Assembly: GCA_026981975.1 (NCBI GenBank)
Contig: JALSHV010000013.1
Location: 1-64,000, forward strand
Length of the DNA: 64,000 bases
Reading direction: 5' to 3'
From: Aquificaceae bacterium
Lineage (GTDB): Bacteria; Aquificota; Aquificia; Aquificales; Aquificaceae
Made by a program: the position numbers and the translations under genes. A model generated the notes under the pieces. It did no database searches. It worked only from the letters and a program-made list of their open reading frames with translations, and was not told where the DNA came from. Below, one piece after another: positions 1-10,518 of this stretch (positions within the stretch are counted from its first letter, which is position 1; the number at the start of each line of letters is the position of its first letter).

Positions 1-23
1 AGGTCTTTATTTCAAAGGTGAAT

Positions 24-101
24 TCAAATCTTTGAATGGCTGAATCTCTGAAAAAAGTTTTCAAGGAAATATTTCAGGTCCTCTACTGTATTAAGTCTCA
101 T
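24..101 (-). pseudogene. 25-codon ORF, possible nucleotidyltransferase remnant
   Basis: An ATG overlapping the end of the HEPN gene opens a 25-residue frame (starting MRLNTVEDLKYFLENF) that stops at a TGA near the window edge. It sits where a further member of the MNT/HEPN cassette could lie, and another frame stays open to the edge, so it may be a frameshifted or truncated gene. It is too short to assign; an unrelated chance ORF is equally possible. Confidence 0.2.
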
Positions 102-504
102 TCATTACACTCTTTGCTATGCTGAGGTATCCTTTTACCGTATCAATTGCCCTTTGTGCATCTTTTTCTGTGTAATATTCCTCGGGTATGATATCCATTG
201 AGCCGTAAAAAGCTGTTTCTCTCTGACTTCTGAGCCATTTACTTTCAGTTTTTAATTTTCTAAGCTTCTCTCTTACACTTTCCGGAAATCTATCTATGTT
301 TTCCAAGATTATATCGCTCACATCGTGCCACTTGGGAGGCTCTATACCTACCTTGATGAGGATAGCCTTCTGCAGTAGTTCAACTATTTCCTGAGCTTCT
401 CTTACCACATCAGCAAAGTCTTCCCTTTTTACAAACTCCTTGAGTATTTCAGCTCTTATTTTTGCCCTCTTGTAGTAGCTATCTGCAAGGGAGATGTTTA
501 CCAT
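91..504 (-). CDS. HEPN domain protein (toxin-like partner of MNT)
   Basis: A 137-residue, all-helical HEPN-domain protein, the usual small partner of a minimal nucleotidyltransferase (MNT). The middle of the protein (about residues 36-66, with AQEIVELLQKAILIKVG and a conserved Trp-His pair) matches the common PF05168-type HEPN pattern, and an Arg-rich stretch with Tyr residues follows near residue 93. It lacks the RX4HXY motif present in the second HEPN protein of this cassette. The ATG shares one base with the stop of the upstream MNT gene, so the two are translationally coupled. HEPN proteins are often RNases; activity here is inference. Confidence 0.75.
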   Translation of the reverse strand: MVNISLADSYYKRAKIRAEILKEFVKREDFADVVREAQEIVELLQKAILIKVGIEPPKWHDVSDIILENIDRFPESVREKLRKLKTESKWLRSQRETAFYGSMDIIPEEYYTEKDAQRAIDTVKGYLSIAKSVMNET

Positions 505-950
505 CAGGGGAGTACCTCAAAGTAAGGCATGGGCTTATCGTGGTATATGAGTTTTTCCCTTTTAAATTTCTTTAGATCAGATAAAAACTTTCTAAAAACC
601 CCTTTATCGTAAAGCACAATGAACTCCGTTTTCCAGAATATGGGCATCCTTACTGTAAGGTGATTTATGTCCAAGAATATGGGAGAAATGAATGTGTTTA
701 TACGGAGTTTTTTGAGATCTTTGAGGGTTTTCAGGTTTTCTTCCACACAGCTGTAGTATAGAGAAAACTCTTCATAACTGCCTCTGAAATTCTTGAGTAT
801 GTAAATAACATCAACATCGGATTCGGGTGTGTTGAGTCCGCTGGCAACGGAGCCGAAAACTACAAGTGAATATAGTCTATCTCCGAAGCAGTTAAGAGAT
901 CTTTCCTTAAGCTCCTCAAGTAGCTCTTTGATAAGTTCTTTATAGCTCAA
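504..950 (-). CDS. MNT-type minimal nucleotidyltransferase 1
   Basis: A 148-residue nucleotidyltransferase of the pol-beta fold. The signature GSX10DXD is visible near residues 33-47 (GSVASGLNTPESDVD), which binds metal and nucleotide. In type VII toxin-antitoxin pairs of this kind the MNT protein AMPylates and silences its HEPN partner; that role is assumed from family knowledge. The start is a TTG preceded by a GAGGTG ribosome-binding site five bases upstream. It overlaps the next HEPN gene by one base. The C-terminal half is longer than in the shortest MNT proteins and holds several aromatic residues of unknown role. Confidence 0.8.
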   Translation of the reverse strand: MSYKELIKELLEELKERSLNCFGDRLYSLVVFGSVASGLNTPESDVDVIYILKNFRGSYEEFSLYYSCVEENLKTLKDLKKLRINTFISPIFLDINHLTVRMPIFWKTEFIVLYDKGVFRKFLSDLKKFKREKLIYHDKPMPYFEVLP

Positions 951-964
951 ATTTACACCTCAAC

Positions 965-1375
965 TTAAGTATAACTTTTTATGGCTTCATATACCGCCTT
1001 GAAGGTGTCGTAAACTTCCTCCTTTTTTATTAGTTTATAAATTTCTTTTGCCTTTTCCTCATCGTAAGTGTGAACAAGTGCGTTTCTGAGTTTTATCATT
1101 TCAGCAAGGGTAGGTTCGTATTCTTCCTTTACTATACCCTCTTTTATTAAAGCTCCGAAGCAGGATCTGGGAGAGTAGCACTCTATTCCCCTCAACTCAA
1201 GGAAATCTTTTATACACTTCCACATAGCTTCGTAAGTGTATTCAAATCTCTTTGTTGTTATTTCTATCAGGAATTCCTCCGAGAAGAAATTTTCCAATTC
1301 CTTTGATTTCAGGATTTCCTCATATCTTCTAAACGCCTTCTCAAGCTTTCTAAAAGATCTTTTGAACTTTTCCAG
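965..1375 (-). CDS. HEPN protein of HI0074 family, probable non-canonical start
   Basis: The HI0074-type HEPN partner of the upstream MNT. Its C-terminal half has RNALVHTY, the RX4HXY motif whose Tyr is the AMPylation site and whose Arg/His are RNase residues in characterised pairs. With the first conventional start (TTG at 1297) the protein has only 110 residues and lacks the first helix. The frame stays open upstream and encodes a fitting helix (EKFKRSFRKLEKAFRRYEE) back to a CTG at 1375, six bases after a strong GGGAGG site; no ATG, GTG or TTG exists between that and the upstream TAA. I therefore give 136 residues with a CTG (or ATT at 1381) start. It overlaps the MNT gene by 67 bp. A sequencing or real frameshift is the alternative. 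Confidence 0.65.
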   Translation of the reverse strand: MEKFKRSFRKLEKAFRRYEEILKSKELENFFSEEFLIEITTKRFEYTYEAMWKCIKDFLELRGIECYSPRSCFGALIKEGIVKEEYEPTLAEMIKLRNALVHTYDEEKAKEIYKLIKKEEVYDTFKAVYEAIKSYT

Positions 1376-1666
1376 ATCAATCCTCCCTCTAAAATCTCCT
1401 TCAGAAAGCTCAAATCTTTAACTTCTGCAAGATCAACCAAATCTATGTCCCTCAACATGGGTAACTCTTCCACAGCTTCCATTATTTTTGCGTAAGTAAA
1501 GGGATCTATCCTTTCGCCAAGATAAATTGCCACATCTATGTCAGAAGTCCTCTTTAGTTTCCTCTCTGCAGCAGAGCCGAAAAATATTAAAACATAATCT
1601 TTATCTTTCAGAACTTTTTCCAGTGCCCTTGATATCATTTCCATATAATCCTGGGGTGTGTAACTT

Positions 1667-1683
<17 letters not shown>
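1309..1683 (-). CDS. MNT-type minimal nucleotidyltransferase 2
   Basis: A 124-residue minimal nucleotidyltransferase with a clear GSX10DXD signature (GSAAERKLKRTSDID, about residues 36-50). It is first of the four-gene MNT-HEPN-MNT-HEPN cassette in the direction of transcription. Its start overlaps the end of cysQ by 17 bp, so the cassette is probably co-transcribed with the sat-cysQ genes. The last 17 residues, past the family core ending near GGLIW, are basic and coincide with the overlap with the HEPN gene, so they may be under little constraint. The antitoxin-like role is inferred from the pairing. Confidence 0.8.
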
Positions 1684-4185
<2,502 letters not shown>

Positions 4186-4234
4186 CTAATACCCTTGAAC
4201 GGGAACTATTAAAACACAGCGAAGTTATTGCTAC

Positions 4235-4276
4235 AAGTGAATTTTCACTTATAAGGGTTTATAAGCATAGACTCAA
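4235..4276 (-). promoter_or_regulatory. sat promoter with overlapping palindromes
   Basis: On the minus strand TTGAGT (4271-4276) and TATAAG (4248-4253) are separated by 17 bp, a good housekeeping promoter for sat. Two perfect dyads overlap it: CTTATAA-4-TTATAAG (4248-4265) in the spacer and -10 box, and AAGTGAA-2-TTCACTT (4235-4250) at the -10 and start region. Such placement suits repressor operators. The word TATGCTTATAAA (4258-4269, minus strand) recurs upstream of hdrC1. Confidence 0.5.
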
Positions 4277-4279
4277 ATT

Positions 4280-5800
4280 TTAAGGGGGAATTTCTTGTAT
4301 TCTGAATTGAAGAGCTTGTGCTATGTGTTCTGCTCTTAAGAACTCACTTTGCTCAAGATCTGCAATGGTTCGTGCTACTTTAAGTAATCTGAAGTAAGCT
4401 CTACCGGAGAGGTTGAATTTGTCTACAGCACTTTTCAGCAGTTTCTTTGCTTCTTGGTTCATCATATTAATACAATAGGATTCTACCTGTGCATTTGTCA
4501 TTCTGCCGTTAAAATCTGTAACGGAGTTTTTAAAACGTTCTCTTTGGATTCTATACGCTGTGAGAACTCTTTCCCTTACGGTTTTGGAATCTTCCCCCTT
4601 GAAATTACCTAGAAGATGCTCTTTTTCTATCGGATCTACCCAAACTGTTAGATCTATACGATCCTTTATAGGTCCAGAAATTTTAGTGTTGTAGTTCCTT
4701 ATCTGGATAGGAGTGCAAGTGCAGTTTTTAAAGGGATTACCAAAATTACCACAAGGACAGGGATTCTGAGCTGTTATAAGGGTAAAACGTGCGGGGAAAC
4801 GCACCCTTCCTTGGGCTCTTGATATATTTATATAGCCGTCCTCCATAGGTTGGCGTAGGACTTCTATTGTTCTTCTGCTGAATTCCGGAAGTTCATCAAG
4901 AAACAAAACCCCTCTGTGAGCTAAGGAAACTTCACCGGGTAGTGGATTGGAGCCACCTCCTATTATAGCTACCTCTGAAGCGGTGTGATGAGGGGAGCGG
5001 AAGGGTCTGCTCTTTACAAAACCCTCTTCTAATAAACCAGCGACACTGTAAATCCTGCTTACTTCAAGAGCTTCGTCAAATTCAAGAGGAGGTAAGATTG
5101 TGATTATTCTCTTGGCAAGCATTGATTTTCCCGAACCCGGAGAACCTATCATTGACAAGTTGTGTCCTCCTGCGGCACATATCTCCAAAGCTTTCTTGGG
5201 AAGTGTTTGCCCTATAATTTCTCCGAGATCACACTGAAAGTTTAAATCTTCTGAGGGAGGGGTGATCTTTAAAGGATTTATCTCTTTTTCTCCTTGTAGA
5301 AATAAAACAATATCTTCTAAAGTTCCAAAGGCGTATGTTTCTGTTCCCTTTACAATTGCTCCTTCTGCACCGTTTGACGCTGGTAAAATAAACTTTCTGT
5401 AGCCTGAGTTTTTAAGAGATATAACTATCGGTAATACACCGCTTACCTTGTTTAAACTACCGTCTAAGGAAAGTTCACCTAAGAAAACAAATTCTGTAAT
5501 TTTTTCTTGAGGGATTAACCCGCTTATTGTCAAAATTCCCACTGCTATAGGTAAGTCGTAAAGGGTTCCCTGTTTTTTAACACCAGAGGGAGATAGGTTC
5601 ACCGTTATTCTTTTTTGGGGAAAGGGATACCCCAAATTCTTAATGGCACTTTTTACCCTGTCTTTGGACTCTTTAATAGCTGTATCAGGTAAGCCTACTA
5701 TGTTAAAAGAAGGTAAACCTGGTGATATGTCTATTTCTACATCTACTTCAAAGCCTTCTATTCCCCATACGCCCCCGCTCTTTATCTTTACAAGAGCCAT
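4280..5800 (-). CDS. comM: ComM/YifB-family AAA+ ATPase
   Basis: A 506-residue Mg-chelatase-related AAA+ protein, full length for the ComM (YifB) family. The N-terminal Lon-protease-like domain (about 1-170) is followed by the ATPase with P-loop GSPGSGKS near 218-225, a Walker B (VLFLDELPEF) and a C-terminal domain with a Cys cluster loop (NPCPCG, then CTC). In naturally competent bacteria ComM is a helicase that promotes branch migration of incoming DNA, so it suggests competence. The start codon lies 2 bp after the stop of the small PepSY-like gene, making an operon. Confidence 0.88.
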   Translation of the reverse strand: MALVKIKSGGVWGIEGFEVDVEIDISPGLPSFNIVGLPDTAIKESKDRVKSAIKNLGYPFPQKRITVNLSPSGVKKQGTLYDLPIAVGILTISGLIPQEKITEFVFLGELSLDGSLNKVSGVLPIVISLKNSGYRKFILPASNGAEGAIVKGTETYAFGTLEDIVLFLQGEKEINPLKITPPSEDLNFQCDLGEIIGQTLPKKALEICAAGGHNLSMIGSPGSGKSMLAKRIITILPPLEFDEALEVSRIYSVAGLLEEGFVKSRPFRSPHHTASEVAIIGGGSNPLPGEVSLAHRGVLFLDELPEFSRRTIEVLRQPMEDGYINISRAQGRVRFPARFTLITAQNPCPCGNFGNPFKNCTCTPIQIRNYNTKISGPIKDRIDLTVWVDPIEKEHLLGNFKGEDSKTVRERVLTAYRIQRERFKNSVTDFNGRMTNAQVESYCINMMNQEAKKLLKSAVDKFNLSGRAYFRLLKVARTIADLEQSEFLRAEHIAQALQFRIQEIPP

Positions 5801-5802
5801 GG

Positions 5803-6066
5803 TTATCTTTCTCTGTTTTTATAAAATCTGATTATCTCTCCACTGTTTGCCTGTAGAATAATATAACCTTCGGTTCCTTTGATTTTCCAGAAACATTCCC
5901 CTGTTCTTTTAGATTTACTTATCCACAGTTTGAAGGGTTTACCTACATAGTCCCTTGCTATATCCAAGGCTTGTTCTGCTCTGATTGCATCTCTTATACA
6001 ATCGTAGTAACTTCCACCGTGCGATAAACCATAAGCGAACACGAGCAAAGCGAGAAGAACCTTCAT
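5803..6066 (-). CDS. small exported PepSY-like protein
   Basis: An 87-residue protein with a short hydrophobic N-terminus (MKVLLALLVFAYGLS) resembling a signal peptide, then about 65 residues with the PepSY-like pattern: an AEQALDIA helix, a WKIKG strand and an ANSGEIIRFY end. Two Cys residues could form a disulfide. A strong ribosome-binding site (AGGAGGGGG) precedes the ATG. The start lies only 22 bases after the CCA end of tRNA-Asn, so the mRNA appears to follow the tRNA on one transcript. Function unknown; PepSY domains often modulate peptidases or bind the cell surface. Confidence 0.65.
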   Translation of the reverse strand: MKVLLALLVFAYGLSHGGSYYDCIRDAIRAEQALDIARDYVGKPFKLWISKSKRTGECFWKIKGTEGYIILQANSGEIIRFYKNRER

Positions 6067-6088
6067 CTTTACCCCCTCCTTTTATCAA

Positions 6089-6164
6089 TGGCTCCGGGGG
6101 AGGGATTCGAACCCCCGACCAGGTGGTTAACAGCCACCCGCTCTGCCAGCTGAGCTACCCCGGA
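6089..6164 (-). tRNA. tRNA-Asn (GTT)
   Basis: A 76-nt cloverleaf on the minus strand. The acceptor stem pairs TCCGGGG with CCCCGGA, the discriminator is G and the CCA end is encoded. The D-arm has AGCTCAGCTGGCAGAGC, the anticodon stem GGTGG/CCACC encloses CTGTTAA with anticodon GTT (Asn), and the T-arm has GGTTCGAATCC. The high GC of the stems fits a thermophile. Confidence 0.97.
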
Positions 6165-6174
6165 TCAAGCTTAA

Positions 6175-6203
6175 ATTTTATTCCTCCCTTGATTAAAAAT
6201 CAA
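6175..6203 (-). promoter_or_regulatory. tRNA-Asn promoter
   Basis: On the minus strand TTGATT (6198-6203) and TAAAAT (6175-6180) are exactly 17 bp apart, and the -10 box ends 10 bp before the first base of tRNA-Asn. The -35 box lies over the end of dnaB, inside a small inverted repeat (CTTGATT-3-AATCAAG, 6188-6204) that spans the dnaB stop codon. No U-tract follows, so a terminator is not supported. Confidence 0.6.
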
Positions 6204-7587
6204 GTTCATAGTCTTCTTCCGAAATTTCTTCTTCAAATATTTCCTCTTCAGCACTGCTTAAGGGTGTGGTTAACGAAGCAAATTTGGCGTAGTCTTTTAT
6301 AAAGGCTACCTTAACTATTCCAGTTGGTCCCTGTCTTTGTTTCGCCACTATTATTTCTGCAATCCCTTTTTCTTCAGGTGATGGATTTTTCTTGTAATAT
6401 TCGGGTCTGTGGAGGAATACTATTAAATCTGCATCTTGTTCTATTTGTCCAGATTCCCTTAAGTCTGCAAGCTGAGGTCTTTTATCACTTCTGTGTTCTA
6501 CCTGTCTTGAAAGCTGAGCAAGTGCCAGAACCGGTATGGACAGCTCCTTGGCGAGAGCTTTAAGATTTCTGGAAATTTCGGCGACTTCTTCTTGACGGGA
6601 GGCTTTTCTTACAGGTGATCTGAGCATCTGTAGATAGTCAACGGTTACAAACTCAACCCCCTTTTCTTTTTTGAGTTTTCTTGCTTTGACTCTAAGCTCC
6701 GTTGTTGTAAGAGAAGGAGAATCGTCTATATAGATCTCCGCCTTGGAGAGTTCTAGAGCTGAGGAAAGAAGTTTTTCTTTTTCTTCTTCTGTTATGTATC
6801 CGGATCTCAACTTTTGAAGAGATATTTCAGCCATACTGGATAGCATTCTCAATACTAGCTGTTCTTTACTCATTTCAAGGGAAAATACGCCTACAGCTTT
6901 TCCTTCCGTAAGAGCTATATGATGCACAAGGTTTAACATAAAGGAAGTTTTTCCCATACCTGGTCGTGCTGCTAAGACTATTAGCTCAGAGGGGTGAAAT
7001 CCTGTTGTCATCATATCCAATTCTGTAAAACCTGTTGAAAGTCCTGTAACCAGTCTTTCGGTTTTTCTGAATTTATCTATCATGTTTATTACTTCTCTGG
7101 CTATATCTTTTATATGATGGTAGTGGGTTACCGTAGTTTTTTCGGAAATTTCAAATATCTTTGATTGAGCTATTTCCATTACTGTATTAAAATCTTGAAT
7201 TTCTTTTATATCCCTTATGAGATTCACGGAAAGTTCTAAGATGGCTCTGAGTCCTGCTTTTTCCTTAACTATTCTACAGGCAGTTTCAAGAGTATTAAGT
7301 GGTGCGGCTTCTTCGTATATGGAAAGTATCCAGTCAAAGGGTAACTTTTCCTCGTATCCTTGTCTTCTTATATAATCTCTGAGAACTACTTCGTCCCAAG
7401 CGGATCCGTGTTCTTGCCACAGTTTTACAATAACTGAAAAGAGAAGTTTATGTTCTTCAATGTAAAAATCTTCTTCACTCAGATATTCTAAAACCGTAGG
7501 TATATTTTCAGGATCGGCAAGCATAGTTCCCAAGACAGATCTCTCCGCTGACTCATCATAAGGAGGTTTAATATTTGTAGGAAACAT
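6193..7587 (-). CDS. dnaB: replicative DNA helicase DnaB
   Basis: A 464-residue DnaB-type hexameric helicase. It has the N-terminal helical domain (about 8-105), a linker, and the RecA-like ATPase with Walker A ARPGMGKTS near 208-216, Walker B TVDYLQM, and the QIEQDADLIVFLHRP arginine-finger region. The length and lack of an internal insertion argue against an intein. The gene follows ridA by 10 bp; no ribosome-binding site is obvious and TAAATT lies 7 bp before the ATG, so an extra leaderless transcript is possible. The loader DnaC is also encoded in this window (39275-39997). Confidence 0.95.
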   Translation of the reverse strand: MFPTNIKPPYDESAERSVLGTMLADPENIPTVLEYLSEEDFYIEEHKLLFSVIVKLWQEHGSAWDEVVLRDYIRRQGYEEKLPFDWILSIYEEAAPLNTLETACRIVKEKAGLRAILELSVNLIRDIKEIQDFNTVMEIAQSKIFEISEKTTVTHYHHIKDIAREVINMIDKFRKTERLVTGLSTGFTELDMMTTGFHPSELIVLAARPGMGKTSFMLNLVHHIALTEGKAVGVFSLEMSKEQLVLRMLSSMAEISLQKLRSGYITEEEKEKLLSSALELSKAEIYIDDSPSLTTTELRVKARKLKKEKGVEFVTVDYLQMLRSPVRKASRQEEVAEISRNLKALAKELSIPVLALAQLSRQVEHRSDKRPQLADLRESGQIEQDADLIVFLHRPEYYKKNPSPEEKGIAEIIVAKQRQGPTGIVKVAFIKDYAKFASLTTPLSSAEEEIFEEEISEEDYELDF

Positions 7588-7597
7588 AAACTTTAAT

Positions 7598-7978
7598 TTA
7601 GTTCTTGAAAGCCATAAACTCCATTTCTATATCAGCGGATAATGGAAGTTCGGCTACACCAACTGTAACACGCACAGGCAAAGGCTCTATTCCTTTGAAA
7701 AAGTCTTCATACACAGAATTAAATTCGGGAAACATTGATAAATCGGTCAAATATACGGTTACCTTGACTACGTTATTCTTTGAGAACCCCGCCGCTTTTA
7801 GGATCTCTTCAGTATTTTTAAGTATCTGTTTTACTTGTTCCTTAAAATCTTTCTTAAGCTTTCCCGTGGAAGGATCTATACCTATTTGTCCTGAAATGAG
7901 AAGTGAATTCCCTACTTTTATAGCTTGGGAATAAGGTCCTACAGGCTTAGGAGCTTTTTCGGTATATATCCCTTCCAT
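7598..7978 (-). CDS. ridA: RidA family reactive-intermediate deaminase
   Basis: A 126-residue RidA/YjgF/YER057c protein, the standard length. It begins with the conserved AP-PVGPYSQA segment and has the substrate-binding Arg in PVRVTVGVAELP near residue 104. RidA hydrolyses reactive enamine/imine intermediates, such as 2-aminoacrylate from PLP enzymes, protecting amino acid metabolism. It lies 3 bp downstream of dnaK, between dnaK and dnaB. Confidence 0.92.
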   Translation of the reverse strand: MEGIYTEKAPKPVGPYSQAIKVGNSLLISGQIGIDPSTGKLKKDFKEQVKQILKNTEEILKAAGFSKNNVVKVTVYLTDLSMFPEFNSVYEDFFKGIEPLPVRVTVGVAELPLSADIEMEFMAFKN

Positions 7979-7981
7979 CTT

Positions 7982-9868
7982 TCAGTCCACCGGTTTTGCA
8001 TCTACTACGTCATCTCCTCCTTCCTTTTTTCCGCTGTTTCCTGAACCTTTACCAGCGGATTCGTAAAGGTGAGAACCTATTTTAGAAGATATTTGAAGCA
8101 CTTTGTCCATCATTGTTTTTATCTCTTCAAGATTTTCTGCTTCTTGAATGACTTTTTTCGCAGATTCTATTACTTCTTGTGCGGACTTTACATCTTCCTC
8201 AGGTATTTTTTCTTTATTTTCTTTTATTATCTTCTCAAGATTGTAAACGAGCTGATCTAATTGATTTTTTGTTTCTATTAGTTCCTTCTTCTTCTTGTCT
8301 TCTTCCGCATGGGCTTCTGCTTCTTTTACCATTTTCTCTATCTCTTCTTGGGTTAATCCGGAAGAAGGTTGTATTCTTATGGACTGTTCTTTTCCTGTGC
8401 CTGTATCTTTTGCGGTAACGTGCAGTATGCCGTCCGCGTCTATATCAAAACACACCTCTATCTTAGGAACACCTCTGGGAGCAGGTGGGATACCTGTCAG
8501 GTAAAACTTTCCCAGAGATTTGTTGTCCTTGGCAAGAGGTCTTTCTCCTTGAAGAACGTGTATTTCTACTTCTGTTTGAAAATCAGCAGCTGTGGTAAAA
8601 ATCTCACATTTTCTGTAGGGTATGGGAGTATTTCTGGGAATAAGAACAGTCATAACACCGCCGTAGGTTTCTACACCTAAGGAAAGCGGAGTAACGTCCA
8701 CAAGAAGTATTTCCTTTACTTCTCCGGAAAGAACTCCCGCTTGAATGGCAGCTCCTACGGCAACTACTTCATCGGGATTAACTCCCTTGTGAGGTTCTTT
8801 ACCGAAGAATTCCTTTATTTTCTGTTGAACAAGAGGTATTCTAGTAGAACCACCTACTAAAACTATATCGTTTATATCCGTAGGACTGAGTTTTGCGTCT
8901 TCTAAAGCCTTTTTAACTATGTCCATAGTTCTGTCTATAAGATCTCTTATCATCTCTTCCAATCTTGCTCTGGTGAGTTTTTTCTGTAAATGAAGGGGCT
9001 GGTTTGTGTTGGGATCTATGGTAATAAACGGTAGATTTATTTCCGTTTCAAGTTTAAAAGATAGCTCTTTTTTAGCTTGCTCTGAAGCTTCTTTTAACCT
9101 TTGAAGGGCTGTTTTATCCTTTTTAAGATCTATTCCAGTTTCTCTTTTAAACTCCTCTATTAGCCATTCCATTATTCTTTCATCAATATTAGCTCCGCCG
9201 AGGTGTGTATCTCCGCTCGTTGCTTTTACTTCTATTACTCCTTCACCACCTTCTAATATGGAGACGTCAAAAGTTCCACCTCCGAAATCGTAAACCAAAA
9301 TTTTTACATCGCTTTTCTTATCAAGTCCATAGGCGAGAGCTGCGGCAGTTGGTTCGTTAAGAATTCTTAGAACTTCAAGACCCGCTATTTTACCAGCGTC
9401 CTTTGTAGCTTGTCTTTGTCTTTCGTTAAAGTATGCCGGAACTGTTATTACAGCTTTTGTTATTTTTTCCCCTATGTAGGCTTCAGCGGCTTCTTTTAAC
9501 TTTCTCAATACGTAAGCTCCTACCTCTTCGGGTCTTACCTTTTTGCCTGCATTGGGTATATCAAAAGCTGCGTCTCCTTTATCATCTGCAACCACTTTAT
9601 AGGAAACCCTTTTAACTTCTTCCTTTACTTCTTCAAACTTTCTACCTATGAATCTTTTGGATTCGTATACGGTGTTTTCTGGATCAAGGACAGCTCTTCT
9701 TTTTGCTGGTTCTCCTACCAGTATTTCTTTTTCTTTGGTCCACGAAACTACCGAAGGTGTTAACCTTGCTCCCTCTTGGTTAGGTATTACAACTGCTTCA
9801 TCTCCCATCATAACCGCTACAACAGAGTTAGTGGTTCCCAAATCTATACCTAATATCTTTTCCGCCAT
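7982..9868 (-). CDS. dnaK: molecular chaperone DnaK (Hsp70)
   Basis: A 628-residue Hsp70. The N-terminal ATPase domain opens with GIDLGTTNS (about 6-14) and carries [12 protein letters not shown] and the VGGSTRIP motif; the substrate-binding domain follows from about 390 ([14 protein letters not shown]), and the C-terminal lid ends in a Gly/Asp-rich tail. grpE and dnaJ are not adjacent. A textbook promoter (9901-9929) and a GGAGG ribosome-binding site precede the ATG. No CIRCE repeat is seen upstream, so HrcA control is not supported. Confidence 0.97.
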   Translation of the reverse strand: MAEKILGIDLGTTNSVVAVMMGDEAVVIPNQEGARLTPSVVSWTKEKEILVGEPAKRRAVLDPENTVYESKRFIGRKFEEVKEEVKRVSYKVVADDKGDAAFDIPNAGKKVRPEEVGAYVLRKLKEAAEAYIGEKITKAVITVPAYFNERQRQATKDAGKIAGLEVLRILNEPTAAALAYGLDKKSDVKILVYDFGGGTFDVSILEGGEGVIEVKATSGDTHLGGANIDERIMEWLIEEFKRETGIDLKKDKTALQRLKEASEQAKKELSFKLETEINLPFITIDPNTNQPLHLQKKLTRARLEEMIRDLIDRTMDIVKKALEDAKLSPTDINDIVLVGGSTRIPLVQQKIKEFFGKEPHKGVNPDEVVAVGAAIQAGVLSGEVKEILLVDVTPLSLGVETYGGVMTVLIPRNTPIPYRKCEIFTTAADFQTEVEIHVLQGERPLAKDNKSLGKFYLTGIPPAPRGVPKIEVCFDIDADGILHVTAKDTGTGKEQSIRIQPSSGLTQEEIEKMVKEAEAHAEEDKKKKELIETKNQLDQLVYNLEKIIKENKEKIPEEDVKSAQEVIESAKKVIQEAENLEEIKTMMDKVLQISSKIGSHLYESAGKGSGNSGKKEGGDDVVDAKPVD

Positions 9869-9900
9869 TTTTATACCTCCTTCTGTTTTCCGTAAAAGAT

Positions 9901-9929
9901 ATTTTAAATCTTTAGTATATTATTGTCAA
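9901..9929 (-). promoter_or_regulatory. dnaK promoter (sigma-70 type)
   Basis: On the minus strand a perfect -35 TTGACA (9924-9929) is followed after exactly 17 bp by TAAAAT (9901-9906), about 32 bp before the dnaK start codon. AGGAGG lies just before the ATG. This is the best match to the housekeeping consensus in the window. Confidence 0.75.
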
Positions 9930-9958
9930 GTTTTATAAAAAGAAGCTTATAAGGCGGT

Positions 9959-10510
9959 TTACCTTCCCTCTAAGGTGAACCTTATTATTTCTAAAAGAGT
10001 CAAAAGCGTCTTCTTTACATCTTCTTTACTTTTAGCGGATAACGGTATTACAGGTATTCCTTCTTCATCTGATATATCAAGAGCAAACTTAACGTCTTCC
10101 GGAGTCCACGCATTGGGCATATCTTGTTTGTTAGCTCCCACCACTATGGGAACAGGAAAGCGTGATTGGAAGAAGTTTATTATCTTACGAGCTTCGTGAA
10201 AGGTCCGCGGATCTGTGCTGTCCACAAGAACAATTATTCCCAAAGCACCTTCTCCAAGGATTTCCCACATAAAGTCAAATCGGGATTGCCCGGGTGTTCC
10301 AAACAGATAAAGCTCGTGTTCATCGTCTATTCTTATCTTTCCAAAGTCCATAGCTACTGTTGTGTAGTCCTTAACGTTCTTCTCCATGGCTGTGGAAGTT
10401 TTTCTTTCCGTTGCTACGGTTTTTATTTCACTTACCGTATTTATAAACTGGGTTTTACCTGCCGCAAAGGGTCCTGCGACTACTATCTTTATCTTCTTAA
10501 GTTCCTTCAT
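9959..10510 (-). CDS. small Ras-like GTPase (MglA/Rup-type)
   Basis: A 183-residue small GTPase of the prokaryotic MglA/Rup group. P-loop GPFAAGKTQF at about 13-22, switch II region FGTPGQSRFDF near 70-80, the N/TKxD motif as NKQD near 126, and a SAK-like motif near 158 (LSAKS). Such GTPases pair with roadblock/LC7 proteins that act as GAPs and set cell polarity or motility in other bacteria. Here a roadblock protein and a DUF4388 protein lie immediately upstream in the same operon, 8 bp apart. The output in this organism (for example pilus-driven movement) is inference. Confidence 0.85.
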   Translation of the reverse strand: MKELKKIKIVVAGPFAAGKTQFINTVSEIKTVATERKTSTAMEKNVKDYTTVAMDFGKIRIDDEHELYLFGTPGQSRFDFMWEILGEGALGIIVLVDSTDPRTFHEARKIINFFQSRFPVPIVVGANKQDMPNAWTPEDVKFALDISDEEGIPVIPLSAKSKEDVKKTLLTLLEIIRFTLEGR

Positions 10511-10518
10511 CTTTAGTT

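Noticed and set aside
6188-6204. Intrinsic terminator after dnaB
   Set aside because: The 7-bp AT-rich inverted repeat has no following U-tract and carries the tRNA-Asn -35 box.
7605-7934. 109-codon plus-strand ORF opposite ridA
   Set aside because: It is a shadow of a clearly conserved gene.
9869-9958. CIRCE/HrcA operator before dnaK
   Set aside because: No TTAGCACTC-N9-GAGTGCTAA-like repeat exists in the gap; only a housekeeping promoter is seen.
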